Notes: generated by a model not told the origin, from the letters alone. 64,000 bases of DNA from Carboxylicivirga marina (GCF_016612505.1 NZ_JAENRR010000029.1:1-64000), one strand, 5' to 3'; counted from the stretch's first letter, positions 46,132 to 56,550 are shown. Numbers and translations are program-made.

Positions 46132-47835
46132 TTATTGGTTTGAATAAATAGCATCGAGACCTAATACAACAAATACAGCTGGAGCATTCCAATTAATAGC
46201 CACCTCATTGGTTGAATAACTACAAACTTTATCGACATAACTCATAGCAGGTAGTTTTGTACCATAGGTTTCTTCACCACAGTCACCCTGTACTGTATTC
46301 GTTGGTCCTCCAGAAAGCAATCCGGGAATAGGTGCTTCTATGCCATCAGCCTCACAGCGTCTGTCATGCAAGAACATCACTCTATTTTTTCCATAACCAC
46401 TTATAAAGCATTTATCTAATGGATTAGCTCCTAATACATATGACACACATGCATCGGCTACTTGAAGGTATTTTTTATCACCGCTTATCAGGTAAGCATT
46501 GATCAATAACATACCGTCATTCATCACTTCACCATTACTTCCCCATGGAAATTTGACGATTGAAATTTTATATGCTGAATTATCATATTGGCCGAATAAT
46601 TTATCGGCAATTCTTGTAATATGTTTCTCTGCTTTCTTAACATGCAAATCGTCAGCACTGTCTTTATCTGCCAAAATGCTTAACAAGGCAAGGCTGTTAA
46701 CACGTCGCCACTCCGGACGCATAAATTGTTGCTCCTCAAAGTTGATGTGTTTCTTATACTTCTTATCACCTGTCGTCAGGTATAATTCTGAAGCCGCCCA
46801 AAACCATTCGTCAGTGATATGTTTATCATCATACTGACCGGTTTTAATATCCTTTGGTTGAACATACAAGACTGCAGGATTAGCTTTACACCAGTTCCAG
46901 GCCATTTCAGCAGCCTTAACACATTTCTCCGACAACTGCTTAAGTTCCTTATTTTCATTCTTTAAAATGCGTGCTGCTTTTGACATGGTAGCTGCAAAAT
47001 CAAGCGTAGCAGCCGTTGTTTTCATCACCACATATCTGTCAGCCTTATCTTTTACAGGCATAATCATTCCGCAAAAGGACTTAGTGGTCAGCTTGTGATA
47101 CACTCCCCCATCATTGGAATCTTGCATGGTCAACATCCATTTTAGATTAACCAATGTCTCATCCAGTATATCCGCTGTATTATTACCTGATTCAGGAATG
47201 TTGCTATTTACCGTTTTTAAATGTTCAGAAAAAAGTTCATAGGCATGTAACAAGGTGTAGGTGGTAATACTTGAATTGACAATATACTTCCCGTAATCTC
47301 CTGCATCGTACCAGCCTCCAGGAGATACAATAGTACTTTGCTCAGGACGCTTGCTACTTGCTGCAGAAGCATGTATAATTACTTTATCATCCGGATGACC
47401 TGCTTCACGCGCATAAATTCCCGCATGTTTCTCAAGTATTGGTTCACTGGCCCTGGCCATGTAATAAGATTTTAACAAGTCAATACCTACTTTATTATAG
47501 GCTTTATTGTCAATTACAAATTCAATCTCCTGTTGAAGATCAGCCATCACTAATTGATACTTACCATTGCTATTCAATTCACTGACATCTGCCACGGTCA
47601 CCTTTGTTCCGGAATATTCCCATGCCTTAGCTTTACCTGTTTTAGAAAGCAATACCTCATCGCCCTTCTCGTCTAATACTTTAAATTCGGCATTAGCTAA
47701 TTCGGCAGGTAGAAATACATGTTTAACCGATTGAGGCTGGTAGGCATATTGGTTCAAATGTTGAGCATGAGCTGTAAAAAAACAAGTGCTTATGATTACT
47801 AGTATAGCTGTGATGTAAACGAACGACTTATACAT
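46132..47835 (-). CDS. GH9 endo-beta-1,4-glucanase
   Basis: A 567-residue secreted enzyme (signal about 1-24). An Ig-like domain (about 27-110) precedes the (alpha/alpha)6 barrel (about 115-565), the usual layout of bacterial GH9 cellulases. The catalytic base pair is in GGWYDAGDYGKY (D177, D180) and the acid is E544 in YSTNEVAINWNAP; HDRR is also present. Everything needed for inverting hydrolysis of beta-1,4-glucan looks intact. There is no lipobox or T9SS tail, so it may be periplasmic. It follows a GH3 and leads six sulfatases, linking glucan cleavage to desulfation. Confidence 0.93.
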   Translation of the reverse strand: MYKSFVYITAILVIISTCFFTAHAQHLNQYAYQPQSVKHVFLPAELANAEFKVLDEKGDEVLLSKTGKAKAWEYSGTKVTVADVSELNSNGKYQLVMADLQQEIEFVIDNKAYNKVGIDLLKSYYMARASEPILEKHAGIYAREAGHPDDKVIIHASAASSKRPEQSTIVSPGGWYDAGDYGKYIVNSSITTYTLLHAYELFSEHLKTVNSNIPESGNNTADILDETLVNLKWMLTMQDSNDGGVYHKLTTKSFCGMIMPVKDKADRYVVMKTTAATLDFAATMSKAARILKNENKELKQLSEKCVKAAEMAWNWCKANPAVLYVQPKDIKTGQYDDKHITDEWFWAASELYLTTGDKKYKKHINFEEQQFMRPEWRRVNSLALLSILADKDSADDLHVKKAEKHITRIADKLFGQYDNSAYKISIVKFPWGSNGEVMNDGMLLINAYLISGDKKYLQVADACVSYVLGANPLDKCFISGYGKNRVMFLHDRRCEADGIEAPIPGLLSGGPTNTVQGDCGEETYGTKLPAMSYVDKVCSYSTNEVAINWNAPAVFVVLGLDAIYSNQ

Positions 47836-47925
47836 ATTTCCAGAATTATTTTAATACTAATATTATATTTTAAGCTGTTAAGATTAAAAGAATGGGAAAC
47901 CAATCGTCTGCCCATCCTGAATAAT

Positions 47926-50244
47926 TTATTTAACAGAAAACGATACCTTCAATAGATCCTTATCAGCAGATGATGCGCCTACCATTGCTACAAATTCCCC
48001 GGCATCAATGGTTGGTTTAAAACCTGCATCTAAATATTCTAACATGTCGGGTGTAATTGTAAACGAAACTTTTTTAGTTTCACCGCCTTTTAATGAAATA
48101 CGCTTGTAAGCTTTCAACTCTTTAACTGGTCTTGTAATTGGGCAGTACTTATCATTCAGGTATAACTGCACAACCTCTACCCCATCACGTTCAGATGTAT
48201 TGCTTACCTCAACATTCAGTGTTAAAGTCTCATTGCTGGCTATTACTTGCTTATCCAACTTTAAATTGTTGTATTCGAATGACGCATAACTTAAACCGTG
48301 ACCAAAAGGAAACAATGGCGTTGACTCGGAATCAACATACTTATGAAAATAATGTGTTGGTTTGTGGTTATAAACAGCCAGTTGATGTCCAACGCTTCTT
48401 GGTATGGTGATTGGCAATTTGGCCGATGGATTCACCTCTCCATAAATAATTTGAGCTAAGGCCTCGCCTCCTTTGCAACCTGGCTCCCAGGCTTCAATAA
48501 TAGCCGGAATGTTGTCGGCAATCCACTCTGTTCCTAAAGGACGTCCATTAACAAAAACCACAATAGTAGGTGTCCCCGAACGATATACGCTCTCAACCAC
48601 TTCTTGCTGAAGTCCGAATAATTCGATACTTGAACGCCCTGAGTTTTCACCACAAGTTTTATTGCTCCAATTCCATCGGAAAGAATTTTCGCCAACCACA
48701 ACTATCGCTAATTCGGCCTTTTTAGCACGGTGATAAGCTGTTTTCACATCGCTTGCCGACATGTTTCTTAAATCGCTTCCCACATCGAGGAAGTCGAAGG
48801 CACAATCAGCATCGGCTTGTTGCAGTCCTTCCAGTACTGTTGTGAAATTATCTTGTGGCTGTGGCCAGGTCCAGTCACCTAAAATGGTTTCGTTATTAGC
48901 ATTTGGCCCGGTTACAAATATGCGTTTGTATTGCCCTTTCTGTATGGGTAAAATATTTTCGTTCTTTAACAGGATGATTGATTTTTGAGCGGCCTCAAGC
49001 GCCGTGGCCTGATGTTGTGCATTAAATAGAACAGCTTCTGTTTCTTTGGTATCTACAAAACGTTTTTCGAATAAGCCCAGTTTAAACTTTGCTTCCAGCA
49101 ACCTACGCACGCTTTGATCGATTCGTTCTTCTGTTAATCTTCCTTCTTTAACCAGTTCAATGATTGGCTCGATAAAATCTGGCCCATGCATGTGCATGTC
49201 CATGCCAGCATCAACAGTTTGATAACATGCTTCTTTTTGATTTTCAGCTACGAAATGACGGGTGGCCAGACGCTCAATATCCATCCAGTCACTGACAATA
49301 AAACCTTCAAAGCCCATTTCGTTACGAAGCACTTCGCTCATCATCCATTTATCGGCATGACAAGGCACGCCATTTAGTTCGTTATGAGCCGTCATGACCG
49401 AGAATACACCCGCATCTACAGCTGCTTGATAAGAAGGTAAGTGAATTTCGCGAATGGTGCGCTCAGATAAATCTGTGGGAGCACCATTTAAACCATTAAT
49501 GGATTCGCTACCTGCAATGAGGTGCTTAGCGCAGGCAATAACATTAAAGCTATCGGCATAAACAGTATTTTGCAAGCCTTCAATCATGGCAACGCCCATA
49601 TCTGATACTAAAAGTGGGTCTTCTCCAAAGGTTTCGCCAACCCGGCCCCAACGGGGTTCGCGTGCCACATCAATATTGGGCGTAAATGTCCAGGCAGCCC
49701 CGGTCATTCGCATTTCTTTAGCGGTTTGAACAGATAGTTTTTTCACCAGGGTGGTGTCCCATGAACTGGCCAGTCCAATAGGGGTAGGATATACAGTGGC
49801 ACCATTAACCAATGCTGTTCCATGTATGGCATCAATACCAATGAGCAATGGGATTTGCAAACGGCTTTTCAACGCCAATGTTTGTAGATAGTTGGCTTCT
49901 TCTACATCCACAACGTGTAAGAATGAGCCAATCTGACCTTCTTCAACCAACTTTACAACATCACTGGAGTGCAAGTCGGGATAAAAACCATGTGCATCAC
50001 TCTTCTCCATCTCCTCTTTCGTGAGGTTTTGCTCAGCCTTTTTCATGTGATCAAGACCTACATACTGACACATCTGCGCTACTTTTTCTTCTAATGTCAT
50101 GCGTTCCATCAAGTCGTTAACACGCACCGCAATGGAGTTACCAGCGTCCAGATAGGCGGGTGAATCACTCGTTTCACTTGTCGTTTGACAACTGAAAAAG
50201 GCAAGGCCTAGGCACAACAATAAAATATATCGTAAATACAACAT
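47926..50244 (-). CDS. GH3 beta-glucosidase-like lipoprotein
   Basis: A 772-residue lipoprotein, starting at the ATG at 50244 (MLYLRYILLL) with Cys19; a longer frame adds residues unlike a signal. GH3 plan: TIM barrel (about 35-410) with nucleophile D319 in GFIVSDWMDIE, a sandwich domain with ENSFRWNWSNKTCGENSGR, and a C-terminal fibronectin-III-like domain. Only moderately similar to the other GH3, so the two are not recent duplicates and may take different termini. First enzyme after SusD, from which it is separated by a strong stem-loop. Confidence 0.92.
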   Translation of the reverse strand: MLYLRYILLLCLGLAFFSCQTTSETSDSPAYLDAGNSIAVRVNDLMERMTLEEKVAQMCQYVGLDHMKKAEQNLTKEEMEKSDAHGFYPDLHSSDVVKLVEEGQIGSFLHVVDVEEANYLQTLALKSRLQIPLLIGIDAIHGTALVNGATVYPTPIGLASSWDTTLVKKLSVQTAKEMRMTGAAWTFTPNIDVAREPRWGRVGETFGEDPLLVSDMGVAMIEGLQNTVYADSFNVIACAKHLIAGSESINGLNGAPTDLSERTIREIHLPSYQAAVDAGVFSVMTAHNELNGVPCHADKWMMSEVLRNEMGFEGFIVSDWMDIERLATRHFVAENQKEACYQTVDAGMDMHMHGPDFIEPIIELVKEGRLTEERIDQSVRRLLEAKFKLGLFEKRFVDTKETEAVLFNAQHQATALEAAQKSIILLKNENILPIQKGQYKRIFVTGPNANNETILGDWTWPQPQDNFTTVLEGLQQADADCAFDFLDVGSDLRNMSASDVKTAYHRAKKAELAIVVVGENSFRWNWSNKTCGENSGRSSIELFGLQQEVVESVYRSGTPTIVVFVNGRPLGTEWIADNIPAIIEAWEPGCKGGEALAQIIYGEVNPSAKLPITIPRSVGHQLAVYNHKPTHYFHKYVDSESTPLFPFGHGLSYASFEYNNLKLDKQVIASNETLTLNVEVSNTSERDGVEVVQLYLNDKYCPITRPVKELKAYKRISLKGGETKKVSFTITPDMLEYLDAGFKPTIDAGEFVAMVGASSADKDLLKVSFSVK

Positions 50245-50280
50245 GGGCAATGTTTTAAAAATAAGTAAGGATGTAAGGTA

Positions 50281-50307
50281 TCCTCCTCTCAATAGATGAG
50301 AGGAGGA
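50281..50307 (-). other. Strong stem-loop between susD and GH3
   Basis: TCCTCCTCTC and GAGAGGAGGA form a perfect 10-bp stem with a 7-nt loop, 24 bp past the SusD stop. No U-tract follows on the minus strand. It may protect the SusC/SusD mRNA 3' end after processing, or lower expression of downstream enzymes relative to SusCD. Confidence 0.6.
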
Positions 50308-50330
50308 ATTATATTAGGTATTTTTATTAA

Positions 50331-51953
50331 TTAGTAACCAGGATTCTGATCTTCGATTCCAATGGCGTTATTTGATTGAATTACTGTTGCCGGAATTGGC
50401 AATAACAAGTTTCTTTCGACGCTTGAAGCATCAGTAGGGAAATAAAAGTCATTCGCAGATTTAAAAATTCCAGATCCATAAATAGACTGCCCTTCAGGAG
50501 ACTTTATATAATCTAAATTATCATTGTGTGCATTAAAAATCTTCGTCAAATAATCAACACCTCGTCTTCTGGCGTCGAACCAAGTATGCAACTCGCCCAC
50601 GAACTCGACTAAACGTTCATCCATGATGGCGTCCGTCAAATCTTCTTTACTTGTAAAGTCGGCTGCAGTATAATCAGCAGGCAAACCTGTATTACCGCTA
50701 TTACGGCTTCTCTCTCTAATATCATTCAAATAGTCAATAGCAGTTTGGGACAAAGGATTGATCTCATTTTCAGCCTCAGCAGCAATCAGATACATTTCTG
50801 CCAAACGACAAACGATAAAATTATTACCTGCTGTGTTTCTATTTAATGAACCTGGATCATTCCACTTGTTGATACCTGGATAAAACAGGTAACTTGTAGC
50901 TTTGTCATTAATTTTAGTACCTTTTTTAATAGGGTAAGTTATGGCAGTTGTTCCTCCATAACGGTTCCATGTTGTTAACGCACCAAGATTCATACGAGCA
51001 TCTTCAACACCACCTACAGCAGCTAACATCCGGTCATAGGGTGCTCGCAATACGATGATACGTCCCCAAGCTTCCAAACTAGCACCTTCTGTAGTCTTGT
51101 GAGGTCCTTTAATATTTGGGAAAGCACAACCGCCATCAGGTACTGTCGCAAAAGCTAACTCAAAAATTGACTCTGAAGAGAATTCCTTCGACAAATCAAA
51201 CAGGTCATCAAAATTTGGCACTAAACTATATTTTGTAGACGTAATTACTTCTACGGCATAATCACGAGCTTTAGTCCAATCCTCAACAGCATTAGTCTCA
51301 CTAGCTATGCGAAGGTATAATTTGGCCAGAAACGCTTTAGCTGCCCACTTTGATGGCATCGCACTAACTTCTTGAGCCTCATACAAAAATCCCCAGGCCT
51401 CTATTAAATCTTTCTCAATTTGTTGAAATACAGCTTCCTTTGTTGCTCTTGGCACATGAGATTCTTCCTCACTCAGAATTGGTTCCAAAACCAAAGGTGT
51501 TCCGCCGTACATTCTCACCAAGTTAAAATAACTGACTGCTCTTGAAAACAAAGCAACACCTCTGGCATTTTTAGCGATATCAGTTTCTGGTACAGAATCG
51601 GTTGTTGAAATCACAAAATTGGCCGAGGCAATCGTTTCATACATGCCATCATAGGTTTTATCAATCCAGGCTGTACCAGGAGTCACCTTCATCTGAGCTA
51701 ACGGTTTAGCTGAGTTTGCACCAGCTCTTCTTCCTGTTAAACCGGAATGAAAACCAAGAACCTGATGTAATTGAGCACTGTAATAATTATATGATCCAAA
51801 AGACTTAAGAACTCCCAGAACCACCGCATTTGCCGATTCCGGCGTTGCGTAGATATCTTCCACTGTTCTGGTATCATATACCTCCTCTTCCAACATGTTT
51901 TCACAAGAAGAAAAAGTTAATAACGCGATTATTATATATATAAAATTTTTCAT
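50331..51953 (-). CDS. SusD-type glycan-binding lipoprotein
   Basis: A 540-residue SusD-family lipoprotein from the ATG at 51953 (MKNFIYIIIA, Cys17); an upstream in-frame start at 51977 gives no signal peptide. Family marks are CENMLEEEVYDTRT, the TPR-rich helical body (ARGVALFSRAVSYFNLVRMYGG) and a C-terminal MDERLVEFVGELHTWFDARR. It caps the adjacent SusC and should bind the target glycan at the cell surface. It starts 46 bp after SusC. The ligand is inferred from the locus, not from its own sequence. Confidence 0.94.
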   Translation of the reverse strand: MKNFIYIIIALLTFSSCENMLEEEVYDTRTVEDIYATPESANAVVLGVLKSFGSYNYYSAQLHQVLGFHSGLTGRRAGANSAKPLAQMKVTPGTAWIDKTYDGMYETIASANFVISTTDSVPETDIAKNARGVALFSRAVSYFNLVRMYGGTPLVLEPILSEEESHVPRATKEAVFQQIEKDLIEAWGFLYEAQEVSAMPSKWAAKAFLAKLYLRIASETNAVEDWTKARDYAVEVITSTKYSLVPNFDDLFDLSKEFSSESIFELAFATVPDGGCAFPNIKGPHKTTEGASLEAWGRIIVLRAPYDRMLAAVGGVEDARMNLGALTTWNRYGGTTAITYPIKKGTKINDKATSYLFYPGINKWNDPGSLNRNTAGNNFIVCRLAEMYLIAAEAENEINPLSQTAIDYLNDIRERSRNSGNTGLPADYTAADFTSKEDLTDAIMDERLVEFVGELHTWFDARRRGVDYLTKIFNAHNDNLDYIKSPEGQSIYGSGIFKSANDFYFPTDASSVERNLLLPIPATVIQSNNAIGIEDQNPGY

Positions 51954-51999
51954 TTGCTTACAATTTTCTTTTACCATTAATCAAGTGAATAATAGCTCA

Positions 52000-54900
52000 T
52001 TAAAAAATGATATTTACACCTCCAACATACGAACGAACCGCAGGGAATGAGTTCATATCAATACCTACTTTTCGTGGATTACCTCTAAATGCATCCACTT
52101 CCGGATCAAAACCTGAATAATCCGTTATAGTAAGCAAGTTAGCTCCTGTTGCAAATACCTTAACACTCTGTATAAAACTCACGCTTGGTTTAAATGTGTA
52201 AGATAATGTGACGTTACTTAGTTTAAGGAACGATGCATCTTCCACCCAGCGATCAGTATAAACTGCCGAGAAGGTATTGCTTTGATAATCTAAACGAGGA
52301 TGTGTATTGCTAGGAGCATCACTTCTCCAGGCATTCACATAGGCATCTTCTATTTTGTTGGTTGCTGAAATGTGGAAATTATTTGAACGTGCATAATTGG
52401 CATTAAACACATCTCTTCCTTTTACTCCTGTAAACAAGAAGTTAAGGTTAAAGCCCTTGTAATCAACCGAACCTGTTATACCATAAACAAAGTCAGGGTT
52501 TGGATCTCCAATAATTGTTTGATCCTGGTCATCGATATTACCATCAGGTGCATCAGGAATACCATCACCATCAGTATCAACTGTTAATTGATCAACAAAC
52601 TTGATATTTCCTACAGGTAATGCTTCGCCATAATAAGTTGGTAGATCACCGCTATCAACATCTTCCTGCTGAATAATACCATCGGTTTGGTAACCATAGA
52701 ATACTCCTACAGCTTCTCCTTCTCTAAAAATATTAACAGGCGCTTTAATCTCCTCATTATTACCAATTTGCTCACCAAAGTAGGTTACGCCTCCCATGTC
52801 AAGAATCTCATTACGATTTAATGAGAAGTTTCCTCCTAAATTGATTTTCCAATCACTGTTTTGAAGCAAGGTAGCATTTAAACTCAATTCAATACCTCTG
52901 TTCTGAACTGACCCAAGATTAATCCATTGGTAAGCATATCCTGCCGATGCAGGCAATGTTACTCGCTGCAACTGATTTTTACTGTATTTGTCGTAAGCGT
53001 CAATCGTTAAAGTATAACGCTGTTCCATAAAACCGAAGTCTAATCCTAGGTTAATTTGTTCTGAAGTTTCCCAGGTTAAATTTGGATTCCCAAGTTGGCC
53101 AGGTACCAATATTTTTTGTGGATTTCCATTATCATCTGGCTGAGTGGCAAAATTAAATGTACTACGTGTGGCATAAGCAGGTACATTACTACTTCCCACT
53201 TGTCCCCATCCAGCACGAACTTTTAGATTAGAGAAAACGTTTAAGTTTTTCACAAAACTCTCTTCACTTACTCTATATGCCGTAGAGAAAGATGGGAAGA
53301 AAGCGCCCTTCATGCCTTCACCTAATTTATTCGAGTAATCCTGACGACCAGTAGCAGTTACATTCACTTTTCCTTTGTAACTATAATTCATTCTGAATAG
53401 CAAAGACTGGTATTTAATGTTCTGTCGGGTTGTATAATCAATCACCTGAACTGCACCACCATGCATAGCATCTGATTCTAAAAAGTCATCAATAAAAAAT
53501 GTTGAAGTTAGTTTATAACGATCCAATATTTTTTGATCTGCAGTTCCACCGATTGTTCCATTAAAACGGTGCTTGTCAAAATTGTAATTAAACTTCACCA
53601 ATAAATCAGCTACCCAGTGGAAACTTTCAGTTCCAAACTTCTCGCCTAATCCACCTACTTCTTCTCCTCTTCTGATTCCGCGTCCGAAATAACGAGAGCG
53701 CGCTTTATTTTTATAATCCGAACCTAATCTTCCTTCTAACTTGATATTCTTATGCAAGTCGTAGTTTAACGCGATCTTTGACACAAACAAGTTTTCAATC
53801 CCCTTATCTGTATGGTCATTTATCCAGTTTTCAGGAGAATTGAACATCTCATCCGGATCAAAATTTCCTTCCTCATCTACAGCTACATTTTCCAATGGTT
53901 GAGAATAAACAATAGAACCAACCATCGATCTGTTACCACCAAGTATCTCAGTCCCTACGGTCATGTCATTCTCTATACGTGCTGCATTAAAGTTGGTCGT
54001 TAACTTCAATTTATCTGTAATCATGCGGTTATTATTTAATCGCATATCGTACTTTGTAAAACCAGTACTTTTAATAACACCATCTGAATTCAAATAACCC
54101 ATCGAAAAGAAAGTATTTGACTTCTCATCAGCTTTAGCAAAAGAGATACGATGATTCTGAGTAAATGCTGGCTCAAAAAATTCCTCCTGCCAATCGCGAG
54201 GTCTGATCTCTACGGTATCAGGATAGGTATAACTAATATCCCCAACCATTCCGTCAGCGACCCATTCCAATGAATCCATTTCATTCATATAGTCAGCATA
54301 CATATTCCCATCCATCATAGGTAATTTCCTATTCACCTCTGAGAAACTGAAACTATTGCTATACGTAATGGTTCCCTTTTTACCCTTCTTACCTTTCTTA
54401 GTTGTTATTAAGATAACGCCATTAGCACCACGGGCACCATAAATAGCAGTCGCAGATGCATCCTTTAGGATTTCCATGTTCTCGATATCCTCTGGAGATA
54501 AGAAAGCAAATGGGTTACTGGCTGCCATTCCAACTGTACTTGATGCACCTGAAACATCACCTTCGGTATCAAGAATCATTCCATCAACCACATATAAAGG
54601 CTGTGTGCTTCCTGACATGGATCCATTACCCCGAACCTGAATATCAATTGCACCACCTGGAACACCTGAAGCATTTCTCACATATACACCAGCTGCGCGT
54701 CCTTGAATTAATTGATCAACAGAAGGCATACCTGTTTCTCCTGCGTTTTTAAATGACACCGAGGCAACACTACCTGTCAAGTCACTTTTTTTCATTTCTC
54801 CATACCCCACAACAACAACTTCATCCAGATCAGTCATATCCTCTCTTAATATTACTTTGAGAGAAGATTTACCTTGTGAACTTACTTCCTGGCTTGTAAA

Positions 54901-55128
54901 ACCGATGAATGAAAACACCAACACATCACTATCGGTTTGTGTTTTTAGTGTAAAATCACCATTCAAGTCGGTAATAGTACCAATTGTTGTTCCTTTTATG
55001 GCTATAGATACACCTGGCAGGCTAGCGCCAGATTCATCTGTAACATTACCTGTTATAGTTTTGCCTCCCTGAGCATAACTCAAAGCTGAAACAAACAGGA
55101 CTAATAATCCTAACAGTACTTTTTTCAT
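52000..55128 (-). CDS. SusC-type TonB-dependent glycan transporter
   Basis: A 1042-residue outer-membrane transporter: signal (about 1-19), carboxypeptidase-regulatory-like domain (about 22-95), TonB box DLDEVVVVGYG, plug (about 115-245, LKDASATAIYGARGANGVILI) and barrel. It has no STN domain, which fits control by the hybrid two-component regulator rather than by a sigma/anti-sigma pair, in contrast to the SusC at 11468-14791. The acidic segment DTDGDGIPDAPDG may bind calcium. With the SusD below it forms the import complex of the sulfatase-rich locus. Confidence 0.95.
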   Translation of the reverse strand: MKKVLLGLLVLFVSALSYAQGGKTITGNVTDESGASLPGVSIAIKGTTIGTITDLNGDFTLKTQTDSDVLVFSFIGFTSQEVSSQGKSSLKVILREDMTDLDEVVVVGYGEMKKSDLTGSVASVSFKNAGETGMPSVDQLIQGRAAGVYVRNASGVPGGAIDIQVRGNGSMSGSTQPLYVVDGMILDTEGDVSGASSTVGMAASNPFAFLSPEDIENMEILKDASATAIYGARGANGVILITTKKGKKGKKGTITYSNSFSFSEVNRKLPMMDGNMYADYMNEMDSLEWVADGMVGDISYTYPDTVEIRPRDWQEEFFEPAFTQNHRISFAKADEKSNTFFSMGYLNSDGVIKSTGFTKYDMRLNNNRMITDKLKLTTNFNAARIENDMTVGTEILGGNRSMVGSIVYSQPLENVAVDEEGNFDPDEMFNSPENWINDHTDKGIENLFVSKIALNYDLHKNIKLEGRLGSDYKNKARSRYFGRGIRRGEEVGGLGEKFGTESFHWVADLLVKFNYNFDKHRFNGTIGGTADQKILDRYKLTSTFFIDDFLESDAMHGGAVQVIDYTTRQNIKYQSLLFRMNYSYKGKVNVTATGRQDYSNKLGEGMKGAFFPSFSTAYRVSEESFVKNLNVFSNLKVRAGWGQVGSSNVPAYATRSTFNFATQPDDNGNPQKILVPGQLGNPNLTWETSEQINLGLDFGFMEQRYTLTIDAYDKYSKNQLQRVTLPASAGYAYQWINLGSVQNRGIELSLNATLLQNSDWKINLGGNFSLNRNEILDMGGVTYFGEQIGNNEEIKAPVNIFREGEAVGVFYGYQTDGIIQQEDVDSGDLPTYYGEALPVGNIKFVDQLTVDTDGDGIPDAPDGNIDDQDQTIIGDPNPDFVYGITGSVDYKGFNLNFLFTGVKGRDVFNANYARSNNFHISATNKIEDAYVNAWRSDAPSNTHPRLDYQSNTFSAVYTDRWVEDASFLKLSNVTLSYTFKPSVSFIQSVKVFATGANLLTITDYSGFDPEVDAFRGNPRKVGIDMNSFPAVRSYVGGVNIIF

Positions 55129-55300
55129 AAAACTTTATTATTAACGTTTAATTTTACACTGCAATGATACAGGGTTAATTGTTAAAATATGTTTTAAAAA
55201 TCGTTCATTAAAGGTGTAACATTGATTCAACCCCACATTCAACACAAGTTATAACCAACTAATATCCTGCCAACTAGCTAAATTCAAACATTTCACCCTC

Positions 55301-56494
55301 TCAGTTATTAACGATTAATTTAAAATGCCTTGATGTTGTTCCTTTTCTATTTATCATACGAATAAGGTAAAGGCCTTTTTTAAGGTGTGCTACACGAAAT
55401 GAGTTATTGATTAAACGAATATCCTGAACTTGCCCACTTATTGAAAAACATTGCACATCCATCAACTCATCACCACCATATATATAAACAATATCTTTTG
55501 CTGGATTAGGTCCTATTCTTACATGGTTAACTTTTGTATCCAATACTGATGTTGTTATACCATCAGGCCACACTTTAAATCTGTTGATGTTTAGTTGTGA
55601 TTGACCGGTATAAACCTCATATCCGGCATTAATGGCCTTCATCCAGGTATCATCCTGCGCAATATTATTCAAAGCAAGACCTAAGTATGGTTCTGGGATA
55701 TTGGCATACTGCACATAGTCCCTGGTAGTTGTGATTAATTCTTTTACTTTCATCCTTAAAAGAGGTGGCGCCCCATTATTACCATAAGGAATCAACTTAA
55801 TGTGCGCTTTATTATCCTTATCCTCTTTTCCTACAAAAAACTTGTAACGAACTGCATAGGTATAAGTATGGTTATCAATTATGATTTCAAAAGGCTTTAA
55901 GCTGCCATCGGTATTTCGTGCAAAAAAGTAGATGATACCATTCTTTACTTCAGGCTGGTCATCTAATCCGTCACTAAAATTGAAGCTTTGAGCTTTCACA
56001 ACCAAATCGTAATCACGTTCGGCCGAAACGGGCTTACTATCTCTGTTACCATACATGTCAAAAATAAAATTGATGGATGCCATCCACTTGTCATTATCAT
56101 CAGTTGCGTTGGTTTGACTACACACCCATTCTATTTCCATTGTCTCCGGAATATCTTTGATTAAAACAGGCATACCGGTAATGTCAAATTCACCCGGATG
56201 CCGTTGTCCTCCGTATTGTGAACCGCCAATTTTAATATTGGGATAGCCATCCATTCCACTGCCGCCTATATCACTATAGTCCAAATAATAGTGACCTCCC
56301 TTTTCATGATTATAATCTGAAGGGCAATAGTGCATTGTACCTCCAACACCATCGCTCATTCCCAGGGCATATGACGATACAGGTGCTATATTGCCACTAA
56401 CAGTAATTAATTCACTTTCGAGGCAGGAATGCTGAGCATTGAGTTTCAAAACCAAAAAAAGTGCTAACAGGGAAGTAATCGTTCTCATCACCAT
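55301..56494 (-). CDS. GH12-like beta-jelly-roll protein with T9SS tail
   Basis: A 397-residue secreted protein: signal (about 1-20; alternative start 56488), GH12-like jelly roll (about 30-312) and T9SS tail (about 323-397, VRIGPNPAKDIVYIYGG). Alignment by eye to GH12 gives GYPNIKIGGSQYGG, TGMPVLIKDIPETMEIEW, NFIFDMYGN and AGYEVYTGQSQLNINRF, all in the right order. E293 fits the acid/base. At the nucleophile strand, where GH12 has xEIMIWL, this protein has YDLVVKA, so D163 replaces the glutamate. It may be a surface glucan-binding protein or an altered enzyme. It precedes SusC. Confidence 0.65.
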   Translation of the reverse strand: MVMRTITSLLALFLVLKLNAQHSCLESELITVSGNIAPVSSYALGMSDGVGGTMHYCPSDYNHEKGGHYYLDYSDIGGSGMDGYPNIKIGGSQYGGQRHPGEFDITGMPVLIKDIPETMEIEWVCSQTNATDDNDKWMASINFIFDMYGNRDSKPVSAERDYDLVVKAQSFNFSDGLDDQPEVKNGIIYFFARNTDGSLKPFEIIIDNHTYTYAVRYKFFVGKEDKDNKAHIKLIPYGNNGAPPLLRMKVKELITTTRDYVQYANIPEPYLGLALNNIAQDDTWMKAINAGYEVYTGQSQLNINRFKVWPDGITTSVLDTKVNHVRIGPNPAKDIVYIYGGDELMDVQCFSISGQVQDIRLINNSFRVAHLKKGLYLIRMINRKGTTSRHFKLIVNN

Positions 56495-56515
56495 CGTTTT
56501 TGATATAAGCTGATC

Positions 56516-56550
56516 AAAAAAGCGAATTACTACATGAGCAATTCGCTTTT
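56516..56550 (-). terminator. Rho-independent terminator after the first sulfatase
   Basis: A perfect 11-bp stem (AAAAGCGAATT / AATTCGCTTTT, 11-nt loop) begins 3 bp past the sulfatase stop and runs into six T residues on the minus strand. It ends only 21 bp before the ATG of the GH12-like gene, so it must act as a partial terminator or the next gene must have a promoter inside the sulfatase. Confidence 0.85.
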
